From Gillisella terrae (lineage in GTDB: Bacteria; Pseudomonadota; Alphaproteobacteria; Rhizobiales; Rhizobiaceae), in assembly GCF_004801395.1 (NCBI RefSeq), contig NZ_SSOA01000002.1:124001-188000 (forward strand): DNA of 64,000 bases. Direction: 5' to 3'. The translations under genes and the position numbers were made by a program. Below are positions 8,736 through 16,419 of the stretch, in pieces; the first letter of the stretch is position 1, and every line of letters begins with the position of its first letter. The notes under the pieces are model-generated. The model saw nothing but the letters and a program-made list of their open reading frames with translations, was not told the origin of the DNA and searched no databases.

Positions 8736-9734
8736 ATGAGGACACTTCTCGTTTCCACAATACTCACCGCAGGATTCATTGGTTTGACCGGCACTGCGCA
8801 GGCCGCCGACTGTGGCAAAGTTTCCATTGCGGAGATGAACTGGGCCTCGGCTGGGGTTGCAGCAAACATAGATAAAATCATTCTGGAAAACGGTTATGGC
8901 TGCCAGGTAGAACTGGTCACCGGCGACACAATTCCAACATTCACCTCCATGACTGAGAAATCCGAGCCTGACATGGCGCCCGAATTGTGGGTCAATGCTG
9001 TTCAGGAGCCGCTTGCAAAGGCCATTGCTGACGACAAAATCGTCAAGGTCACGCAAATTCTGACCGATGGTGGCGTTGAAGGCTGGTGGATTCCGAAGTT
9101 CATCGCGGATGCCCATCCCGACATCAAGACCGTTGAGGACGCATTAAAGCATCCAGAGCTGTTTCCAGCACCGGAAGATGCATCCAAGGGCGCTGTTACC
9201 AATTGCCCGGCTGGATGGGGCTGCCAGATCACCACGGCTAACCTTTATAAAGCCATCAAAGCGGACACCAAAGGCTTTCAGTTGGTCAGCAGCGGCTCTG
9301 CTGCGGGTCTGGATGGCTCGATTGCCCATGCCTTTGAAAAGAAAATCGGCTGGCTTGGCTACTATTGGGCACCCACCGCCATTCTTGGCAAATATGACAT
9401 GGTCAAGCTGAGCTTTGACACAAAATTTGACAAGGAGGCCTGGGACAAGTGCATCACAGTTGCTGATTGCGCCGATCCAAAGCTGAATTCCTATCCGGTT
9501 GCTGAAGTTGATACGGTTGTAACCAAAAAGTTTGCCGATCGCGCTGGCGTGGCCATGGATTACATCAAGGCACGCAAGTGGGATAACGCCACTGTTGGCA
9601 AAGTACTCGCCTGGATGAGCGACAATCAGGCCGATAATGCTGATACGGCAAAATACTTCCTGGAGACCTATCCAGATGTTTGGACCAAATGGGTTTCCCC
9701 TGAGGTTGCAGAAAAGGTGAAGGCTGAACTTTAA
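8736..9734 (+). CDS. Glycine betaine/choline-type ABC transporter substrate-binding protein
   Basis: The periplasmic binding component of an osmoprotectant importer, 332 residues. The signal peptide (1-23) ends AQA before ADCGK. The mature protein fits the OpuAC/ProX fold family: VSIAEMNWASAGVAANIDKIILENGYGC at the start, then MAPELWVNAVQEPL and VSSGSAAGLDGSIAHAFEKK. Aromatic residues such as W in NWAS and in WLGYYWAPT could form the quaternary-ammonium cage. The permease and ATPase follow on the same strand after a 273-base gap that contains a terminator-like hairpin. Confidence 0.88.
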   Translation: MRTLLVSTILTAGFIGLTGTAQAADCGKVSIAEMNWASAGVAANIDKIILENGYGCQVELVTGDTIPTFTSMTEKSEPDMAPELWVNAVQEPLAKAIADDKIVKVTQILTDGGVEGWWIPKFIADAHPDIKTVEDALKHPELFPAPEDASKGAVTNCPAGWGCQITTANLYKAIKADTKGFQLVSSGSAAGLDGSIAHAFEKKIGWLGYYWAPTAILGKYDMVKLSFDTKFDKEAWDKCITVADCADPKLNSYPVAEVDTVVTKKFADRAGVAMDYIKARKWDNATVGKVLAWMSDNQADNADTAKYFLETYPDVWTKWVSPEVAEKVKAEL

Positions 9735-9759
9735 GTCTGAGCCATAGTCGATCAATAGG

Positions 9760-9788
9760 GAGTGGGCGAATATTTTGCCCACTCTTTT
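9760..9788 (+). terminator. Terminator-like hairpin between proX and proW
   Basis: GAGTGGGC (9760-9767) pairs with GCCCACTC (9777-9784) and is followed by four T. It probably gives partial termination after the binding-protein gene. The rest of the 9735-10007 gap is non-coding; I see only a GC-rich patch at about 9950-9980. Confidence 0.7.
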
Positions 9789-10007
9789 CATTCGAACGCG
9801 GTGTGGCGACAAGTTTGAAAAGGTGATGGTCTCGCAAAAAACGGCCTGAAACAGGCGCTTTAGCCCTCTGGCCCGGTGAAAGAACATCGATTTTCCAGAC
9901 GTTGCCGCCATTGCATGCCTATCAAGCAAACCGCAAATTAATTAGACGCGGCCCCCGCGCGCCCAACATCTTGACGCGCGCCGGGTCTTTACTGAAAAGG
10001 AAAGCAT

Positions 10008-10922
10008 ATGGCACTTGCTATTTGCAGCTCCCTCCCCGCCGTACTCTGCCAGTTTCCGTCTATCGACAGCGGCAGCATGCGCATTTTCAAAAAAACAGTC
10101 GATACGGGGTTTAAAACGTTTGTTCGCGCTTATGGCGATTTTTTAGACAATCTTCTGCACCCGCTACAGCTGTTTCTCAATTGGCTGCAAAGCCTGTTTG
10201 TGAACACGCCATGGATCATCATGATCCTCGCGCTCTGCGCAATTGTCTATTTTGTGAGCCGTGATTGGAAAACCACCTTTGGCACAGCCATTGCCATGAT
10301 GGTGATTGGCCTCACAGGCCTTTGGAAAGACACGATGGTAACCCTGTCCATGGTTACCGTCTGCACGATTTGTTCAATTGTCATCGGCATTCCCGTGGGC
10401 ATCTGGATGGCCCGTTCCGATCGGGTTCAATCGATCTTCAATCCGGTGCTGGATGTCATGCAGACCATGCCGAGCTTTGTCTATCTCATTCCCGTGGTGA
10501 TGATTTTTGGTATCGGCAAAGTGCCGGGTCTGATCGCGGTGGTGATCTACGCTGTTGCGCCGATTATCCGCCTGACCAATCTTGGTATCCGGCTTGTCAG
10601 CCGGGACGCCATTGAAGCGGCTGATGCCTTTGGCTCTTCCGAGCGGCAAAAGCTGTTCAATGTGCAGATTCCGCTGGCACTACCCAACATCATGGCGGGT
10701 ATCAACCAAACCATCATGATGTCGCTGGCCATGGTGGTCATCGCCTCCATGATCGGCGTTGGTGGTCTTGGCAAGAATGTGTTGCAGGCGATTACCAATC
10801 AGTTTTTCACCATTGGTTTTCTCAACGGCTTTGCTCTGGTGGCCATTGCCATCATCTTTGATCGCACAAGTCAGGCCTATGGCCGTCGCCTGCAAAAACA
10901 TACGGAGGTGATTCATGGCTAG
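10008..10922 (+). CDS. proW: Glycine betaine/proline-type ABC transporter permease
   Basis: The membrane component of the importer, 304 residues with about six to seven transmembrane segments and the permease coupling loop DAIEAADAFGSSERQKLFNVQIPLALPNI. That EAA-type loop contacts the ATPase. Its N-terminal segment (FKTFVRAYGDFLDNLLHPL) precedes the core, as in ProW proteins. The ATG at 10008 has an AAAAGGAAAG ribosome site six bases away, better than the internal ATG at 10077. The gene overlaps proV by eight bases. Confidence 0.9.
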   Translation: MALAICSSLPAVLCQFPSIDSGSMRIFKKTVDTGFKTFVRAYGDFLDNLLHPLQLFLNWLQSLFVNTPWIIMILALCAIVYFVSRDWKTTFGTAIAMMVIGLTGLWKDTMVTLSMVTVCTICSIVIGIPVGIWMARSDRVQSIFNPVLDVMQTMPSFVYLIPVVMIFGIGKVPGLIAVVIYAVAPIIRLTNLGIRLVSRDAIEAADAFGSSERQKLFNVQIPLALPNIMAGINQTIMMSLAMVVIASMIGVGGLGKNVLQAITNQFFTIGFLNGFALVAIAIIFDRTSQAYGRRLQKHTEVIHG

Positions 10923-11967
10923 TCACGGCATACAAATCCGCAATCTCTACAAAATCTTTGGGCCAGACGAGAAAAAGCATATCGACGCTGTTCGAGATGG
11001 CATCACCAAAGTCGAGCTCAATGATCGCTATAACCATGTCCTCGGCCTGCGTGACATCAATATCGACATGCCAGCCGGTGAGATTACCGTGGTGATGGGG
11101 CTTTCTGGCTCAGGCAAATCCACATTGATCCGCCATATCAATCGGCTGATCGATCCGACAGCGGGCGAAGTGCTCTACGATGGCGTGGATGTGTGCAGCA
11201 TGAATGCCGCAGAATTGCAAAGCTTTCGCCGCCATAAAACCGCGATGGTGTTTCAGAAATTCGGCCTGCTGCCGCATCGCACGGTGATGGAAAACGTCGT
11301 CTATGGGCTTGATATTCAAGGCATGCCCCGCAGCGAAAGCACAAAAAAAGGTCAGCATTGGATTGATCGGGTGGGCCTTGCCGGATTTGAGACCAATTAC
11401 CCCAACCAGCTTTCCGGCGGCATGCAGCAACGGGTCGGGCTGGCGCGCGCACTCGCCAATGATGCCGATATTCTGTTGATGGATGAGGCCTATTCGGCAC
11501 TTGATCCACTGATCCGTGTTGATATGCAAACCGTGCTGCTGGATTTGCAGCAAGAGCTTAACAAAACCGTGGTGTTCATTACCCACGATCTGGACGAGGC
11601 CTTGCGGCTGGGCGACAAGATCGCAATTTTGCGCGATGGCGAGGTGGTGCAGCAGGGCAGCGGACAGGACATTGTGCTTCGCCCCGCCGACGACTACATC
11701 GCTTCCTTCGTTAAGGAAGTGAACCGTGGGCGCGTTATCAAAATTGGCACGGTGATGGAGCCTTTGAACCAGAACACCGGCAATCTTAAACTCTCATCGC
11801 GCACCACGCTGGAAGAGGCGGCGCGCACAATGGTAGAGCAATCTGCCATCAGCGCTCAGGTCACGGACCGTACGGGCAAGGTCGTCGGCGCTGTGGACCT
11901 ATCCCTTATCATTTCAGCGATGGTGTCTCCGGCCAAGAGCCCCGAAATTCCAGTTGCGGCTGAGTGA
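10915..11967 (+). CDS. proV: Glycine betaine/proline-type ABC transporter ATP-binding protein
   Basis: The cytoplasmic ATPase of the importer, 350 residues. It has Walker A GLSGSGKST (about 62-70), the signature LSGGMQQRVGLARAL, Walker B ILLMDEAYSALDP and the switch His in FITHDLDEAL. The long N-terminal extension before Walker A (KIFGPDEKKHIDAV...) is typical of ProV/OpuAA. The C-terminal 80 residues resemble a reduced CBS-type region. A weak GC-rich inverted repeat (11975-12003) separates it from the convergent glycosyltransferase gene. Confidence 0.93.
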   Translation: MASHGIQIRNLYKIFGPDEKKHIDAVRDGITKVELNDRYNHVLGLRDINIDMPAGEITVVMGLSGSGKSTLIRHINRLIDPTAGEVLYDGVDVCSMNAAELQSFRRHKTAMVFQKFGLLPHRTVMENVVYGLDIQGMPRSESTKKGQHWIDRVGLAGFETNYPNQLSGGMQQRVGLARALANDADILLMDEAYSALDPLIRVDMQTVLLDLQQELNKTVVFITHDLDEALRLGDKIAILRDGEVVQQGSGQDIVLRPADDYIASFVKEVNRGRVIKIGTVMEPLNQNTGNLKLSSRTTLEEAARTMVEQSAISAQVTDRTGKVVGAVDLSLIISAMVSPAKSPEIPVAAE

Positions 11968-12013
11968 ATGAAGAGCGGGCGGCGGGATACTTGCGCTGCC
12001 CGCATTGATAGAA

Positions 12014-13036
12014 TCACGACATAGAAATTGCCTGCCGAAAAAATGTTATATATCGGTCTTTCAAGCCGGCTTGTACGCGATCAATCAAGAGCAATGCCAT
12101 TTGAAAACGCATGAAGCTGTCGCTTTCTTCCGCGATCATTTCGCACAAATAAAGGCACTCATTATCAAGACCCTGTGGTGCGGCGGATACCCTGCTGATA
12201 AAATCAAGCAAAAGACCGGAACTCAGCCGCGCCAACAAAGCCTGCTTCTCGTCCTGAGGTAAATCAACAACCGCCGACGACACCAGAACATAGAGATCAA
12301 GATAAACGAACAGGCGATCCCAGCGTGCTGCGGACGGAGGCAATCCGGCACCCACATAAAGATCAATCAACGCCTGCTGCGCTGCGGCAGGATCAGCCCA
12401 ACGGCCCAGGGTGTAGCTGTAGAGAATTGATGGGTCGTGCAGCATTTTGCCACTTGCCAGCAGTGCCAAAGCCACCGCCCAATCGGTATAACTGCCACGG
12501 GTTGGATGATAGGCCGCTATAAATGAGATTGCCTGCAAAAAAGTCTGACGGCGATAGAGGCTGTAATATCCAGTATTATCGCCCTTTGCATTCTCCAGAT
12601 AGAGCTTCAACCGCTCTGCCGGATCATCGCTCTCGAACCCGCAACCCTTTGTTTTCAAGACCCTGCCATCTTCACCGCGCAATTCGACAAGAGGAACCAC
12701 GCCAGCAAAATCATTTGAAAGCCCCGTCAAATCAATTGGCATCGACCCAACTGAACTCGATATAAAGTCGTCGTCACCAATCGGCATGACAAAGGGCGTG
12801 TTGGCAGCGCTTACCGCGACAAGCAGATTGGCTATCGCCGTTTTTTCCTGGCTTTGAATATAAATCACGCGATCAGAGATTTGCTCATAATAAGCACGCT
12901 TTGCAGGGTCGCCGGAATTATCTGCAATCACAAGATAGCAGTTGCGTTGCTGGCAAAATTGCACGGCGCTGTCGATTGATGTTGCGGCCGAAGTCAAGGG
13001 CCTGTTGCTCGGCAAGCATAGCGTAAGACTGGTCAT
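12014..13036 (-). CDS. GT2-like (GT-A fold) glycosyltransferase, copy B
   Basis: A 340-residue cytoplasmic protein that looks like a family-2-type nucleotide-sugar transferase. The N-terminus SLTLCLPSNRPLTSAATSI is followed by VIADNSGDP and the acidic metal-binding motif MPIGDDDFI (about 95-103). It is a clear tandem paralogue of the next upstream gene (same length, same block order, same C-terminal pattern ending ERVQ/ERAQ-PGLKDKYI-type). The two are nine bases apart and run opposite to the OGT-like genes. Donor and acceptor are unknown. A role in protein glycosylation is inferred from the neighbours only. Confidence 0.65.
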   Translation of the reverse strand: MTSLTLCLPSNRPLTSAATSIDSAVQFCQQRNCYLVIADNSGDPAKRAYYEQISDRVIYIQSQEKTAIANLLVAVSAANTPFVMPIGDDDFISSSVGSMPIDLTGLSNDFAGVVPLVELRGEDGRVLKTKGCGFESDDPAERLKLYLENAKGDNTGYYSLYRRQTFLQAISFIAAYHPTRGSYTDWAVALALLASGKMLHDPSILYSYTLGRWADPAAAQQALIDLYVGAGLPPSAARWDRLFVYLDLYVLVSSAVVDLPQDEKQALLARLSSGLLLDFISRVSAAPQGLDNECLYLCEMIAEESDSFMRFQMALLLIDRVQAGLKDRYITFFRQAISMS

Positions 13037-13045
13037 AGCTCTAAA

Positions 13046-14068
13046 CTAAGCTCCATTTATCGCAGCTTGAATAAAGGCAATATATTTATCCTTGAGGCCC
13101 GGCTGCGCGCGTTCGATCATCAACAAACCAAGCTGAAACTGGGTGAAACTATCGCTTTCATCCAGCACCATTTCAGCGAGCGCACCAATGCCCTCTTCAT
13201 ATTGCTCGGGTGCCTCTGCCACATCGGCAATAAAGCGGGCCAGCAGGATATTAACGGCCACTTTGCCAAGCCGTTGGCGTTCATCAATCGACAGAGGAGA
13301 TCCGACACGGTTGATCAGGACGAAAACGTCCAGAAACATGAAAAGCCGCTCATATTTCATAGCGCTTTGCGGCAAGCCTGCCCGGGCAAACAAATCTTTG
13401 CGATGGGCCAGAATTTCTGCTTTTGTTGCCCACTTGGCCATATTGTAGCGATAATGAATGCTCGGATCACTGGCCATTTTGCCGGAGGTGAAGAGCGAAA
13501 TCGCCAGTGCCCAATCACTAAAACCTGCTAGCGTTGGATGGAATCGCAAGAACAAATCAAAGGTCGACAACCAGAGATCGCGGCGGAAGATCGAATAGAA
13601 GCCTCCGTTTTGCATGGCGGCAAAATCGAAATAGGCCAGCATGCGCTCTGAAGCATCGTCTTGCTCTAACGACAACACACTGACAGGGCCTTGCTGTTCT
13701 GGCGATAAGAAGGTCTCGATCGCAGGGAAAACACCAGCATAGTCAAAGGCGATATCCGCGAGATCGAAAGGTGTGCCTCCCTCTTCGGCGATAATCAGAT
13801 CGTCATCGCCCATAAGCATGATGAACGGCGTTTCAGCCGCCTGCACGGCAAGCATCATATTGTCATTGGCGGTCTGGGCTTCGCTTTTCAGATAGGTAAG
13901 ACAGGCCGATTTGCCTTCCCAAAAACGTCTCTTCTCATCGTCGCCGGAATTATCTGCAAGGTTCAGACACGCGCCGCGCTTTTCGCAAAAGGCAAGCGCG
14001 CTCTCGATTGCAGCAAAGGAGTCCTTCATATTTCGCCGGCTGGGCATGCAAATCGTCAATTCTGACAT
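13046..14068 (-). CDS. GT2-like (GT-A fold) glycosyltransferase, copy A
   Basis: This 340-residue paralogue of the downstream gene has the same scaffold: ELTICMPSRRNMKDS at the start, NLADNSGDDEKRRFW, and the DXD-like LMGDDDLII near residue 100. The C-terminal helix-rich half ends LMIERAQPGLKDKYIAFIQAAI. The ATG has TGGAG eight bases upstream. It is the first gene of a two-gene unit divergent from the GT41 genes across a 190-base spacer, so shared control is possible. No signal peptide or membrane segment is seen, so action is expected on cytoplasmic acceptors. Confidence 0.65.
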   Translation of the reverse strand: MSELTICMPSRRNMKDSFAAIESALAFCEKRGACLNLADNSGDDEKRRFWEGKSACLTYLKSEAQTANDNMMLAVQAAETPFIMLMGDDDLIIAEEGGTPFDLADIAFDYAGVFPAIETFLSPEQQGPVSVLSLEQDDASERMLAYFDFAAMQNGGFYSIFRRDLWLSTFDLFLRFHPTLAGFSDWALAISLFTSGKMASDPSIHYRYNMAKWATKAEILAHRKDLFARAGLPQSAMKYERLFMFLDVFVLINRVGSPLSIDERQRLGKVAVNILLARFIADVAEAPEQYEEGIGALAEMVLDESDSFTQFQLGLLMIERAQPGLKDKYIAFIQAAINGA

Positions 14069-14258
14069 TCTAAAACTCCAAAGAACAATAAGCGCGCGGT
14101 CCGGCTCACTCGTTCAACAATCGAATCTGTTTTATAGCTCAAGATATCGTCAACCGACGGCTAGGGCATTGTCAACTCAGAGGCGACGGTACGGACAAGC
14201 TTCGCGCTAGCTTCAGTCGCCAGTTATCAGCCGATTGGAATCCGGGTCTGGTACCGAT

Positions 14259-16007
14259 ATGACAAATTCTCTGAAAGCAGCAATAGCACATTATACAGCA
14301 AAGGATTTCGAGGCCGCTGTCGCCATTCTCGAACGCTGCCTGCAAGCGAAACCACTGCCGTTGCAAGGCCTGCTGATGCTGGGACAAAGCTACACCAAGC
14401 TGGAGCGAAATGCCGAGGCCGCCCAGTGCTTTGTGGCGGCAGCAAAAGAGCCTGGAGCACAACCCGCGCTGCTTTTGTCGCTTGCGCTCGCCTTGCTGCG
14501 CCAAGCCGGAGACACCTGGCAGGCTTTTCTGGTCGCCCGTGAACTCCATCGCATAGATCCGCGCGACAAAGAAGCGGCGCATGTTTACCGCCACTTTATC
14601 CACCATTGGCTGAACATTGAAGAGCTGCGCCAATCCGATGCCAGACAACGCGAGGGTCTTCAAAGAAACGACGAAATTGCAATGGGCTCGGAAACCCTGC
14701 TTAATCACATTGCCTGGTGCGGCGATGAAGCGCTGAACCAAGCCGTGACGCAGATGCAAAACGCAACGCCCTTCACCGAAGACAGCCGGGCAAAACGCCG
14801 AGCGAGACCCCATATTTTTGGCGAAAAGCCGCGGATCGGCTATCTCTCGAACGACCTTTCCGATTGCCATGCCACAACAATCCTGATGCAGGGCATGTTT
14901 GATTATCACGACAGCGCGGCTGTGGAATTCACTTTCTTTTGTTTCACCTCTGACGCTTTGATTGCTGCCGATGGCCGATTTCGGCAAAGACATGCTTCAA
15001 GGATCGTGCAAATCGGCCATCTTTCGACCCAAGAGGCACATGATCTCATCCGCGCCCACAATATTGATATCCTTGTCGACTTGAAGGGGCATACTCTTGG
15101 CGCATGGATTGATCTGGTCAACAGCGGCCCTGCGCCCATTCAGGTGGCCTATATTGGTTTTCCCGGCTCCGGCAACGGCATTGATTGTGATTATATTTTG
15201 TCCGATGCCATTGTAACGCCGCCAACGAGCGCTCCATACTATCACGAAAAATTCTGCCTCCTGCCGGAGAGCTATCAGCCGAACGACAATATCAATCGGT
15301 CACTGTTGCCGCCAACGCCGCGCGCTCATCTCGGTTTGCCCGCGGATAAATTCATTTTCAACTCCAGCAATACGATCCGCAAGATCACGCCGGAAACATT
15401 CGATTTATGGATGGAGATCCTGAAAAGAACCGGAAACAGCCTGCTATGGATGATGGGCGAGCGCGAAGAGAGCAACCGCAATTTTCTCGAAAGCGTTGCT
15501 CATGCGGGTGTGGACCCGGCACGAATCATCCTTGCCTCCAAAGCCACGTATAATGATCACATCGCCCGCATGCCTGCGGCAGATCTTGGCCTCGACACCT
15601 TCCCGTACAATGGCCATACCACCACATCGGATGCGCTATGGGCCGGTCTGCCGGTTCTCACCAAGAAAGGCACCAATTTCGCCTCCCGTGTTTCAGAAAG
15701 CCTTCTCAAAGCGCTGGGCATTCCTGAACTGGTTGCCAAGGACGACGAGGATTTCATCAACATCGCCGTAGATTTGAGCCAAAATCGCAACGCGCTGCTG
15801 ACAATCCGACAGAAAATCCACGATAATCGTTTTATGGCACCTTTGTTTGACAGCGAAAGAAGTGCGCGCCATGTGGAGGACGCCTTTCGCATGATGATTG
15901 AGCGCGCATCGCAAGGCTTGCCGCCGGATCATTTGCATGTCGCTGCCCGGCCGCCGCGAACAAAACCATTCATTCCGGGCAAAATGACAAGCTCGGCTCA
16001 AGCGTGA
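14259..16007 (+). CDS. SPINDLY/OGT-like (GT41) glycosyltransferase with TPR N-terminus, copy 1
   Basis: A 582-residue protein resembling O-GlcNAc transferase. TPR-like helices occupy roughly 1-100 (SLKAAIAHYTAKDFEAAVAIL and on). The GT41 catalytic half keeps the key positions: GYLSNDLSDCHATT with H204 in the place of the catalytic-region His, DILVDLKGHT, PAPIQVAYIGFPGS, the UDP-contacting Lys in NTIRKITP (K375), and YNGHTTTSDALWAGLPV (H453). The ATG at 14259 is preferred to a TTG eight codons upstream. Bacterial relatives of this layout include Caulobacter FlmG, a flagellin glycosyltransferase; acceptor and sugar here are unknown. Confidence 0.85.
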   Translation: MTNSLKAAIAHYTAKDFEAAVAILERCLQAKPLPLQGLLMLGQSYTKLERNAEAAQCFVAAAKEPGAQPALLLSLALALLRQAGDTWQAFLVARELHRIDPRDKEAAHVYRHFIHHWLNIEELRQSDARQREGLQRNDEIAMGSETLLNHIAWCGDEALNQAVTQMQNATPFTEDSRAKRRARPHIFGEKPRIGYLSNDLSDCHATTILMQGMFDYHDSAAVEFTFFCFTSDALIAADGRFRQRHASRIVQIGHLSTQEAHDLIRAHNIDILVDLKGHTLGAWIDLVNSGPAPIQVAYIGFPGSGNGIDCDYILSDAIVTPPTSAPYYHEKFCLLPESYQPNDNINRSLLPPTPRAHLGLPADKFIFNSSNTIRKITPETFDLWMEILKRTGNSLLWMMGEREESNRNFLESVAHAGVDPARIILASKATYNDHIARMPAADLGLDTFPYNGHTTTSDALWAGLPVLTKKGTNFASRVSESLLKALGIPELVAKDDEDFINIAVDLSQNRNALLTIRQKIHDNRFMAPLFDSERSARHVEDAFRMMIERASQGLPPDHLHVAARPPRTKPFIPGKMTSSAQA

Positions 16008-16068
16008 GCTGTATAAACGCAATAGATCATATAAAGACAGCAGCTTGAACAAAAAGCAGGAGATCGTC

Positions 16069-16416
16069 ATGCCCACAGCCAACTTTCCAGATCGCGAAAC
16101 CGTTGCTGCAAAACTCTCGACACTGGGCGACGACGACATTGAATTTCTGAAACTTCTGCTGGAAAATCCCGCTCAGGACGAGTGCCTGACGGAAGGCCTA
16201 TTTGTATATCTGGAAAATGCTGCACAATCGCGCTTTTTGAACTCGCTCAAGCTCGGGCGTTGTGGTGAATGGCTTGGAAACAACGCCCCTGGACGGTTGC
16301 AAATTCGCCTGATGGAAATGGCGCGCTCCAGTCAACATGCCGCCTATCAGGCCTTTCGTGACGGGCTGGTCCGCTCCGGCGGTCTCGAGCGCGCCTACCC
16401 TAAATCGGCACTTTGA
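16069..16416 (+). CDS. Unrecognised 115-residue protein between two GT41 genes
   Basis: A small soluble, probably all-helical protein. It is acidic in its first half (STLGDDDIEFLKLLLENPAQDE) and basic in its second (RLQIRLMEMARSSQHAAYQAFRDGLVRSG). The ATG at 16069 has AGGAG seven bases upstream; an upstream TTG is unlikely. It sits 61 bases after GT41 copy 1, and its stop is only three bases before GT41 copy 2, so it is surely co-transcribed. I know no family for it. It could be a partner, specificity factor or acceptor of the transferases; nothing in the sequence decides. Confidence 0.75.
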   Translation: MPTANFPDRETVAAKLSTLGDDDIEFLKLLLENPAQDECLTEGLFVYLENAAQSRFLNSLKLGRCGEWLGNNAPGRLQIRLMEMARSSQHAAYQAFRDGLVRSGGLERAYPKSAL

Positions 16417-16419
16417 AAC

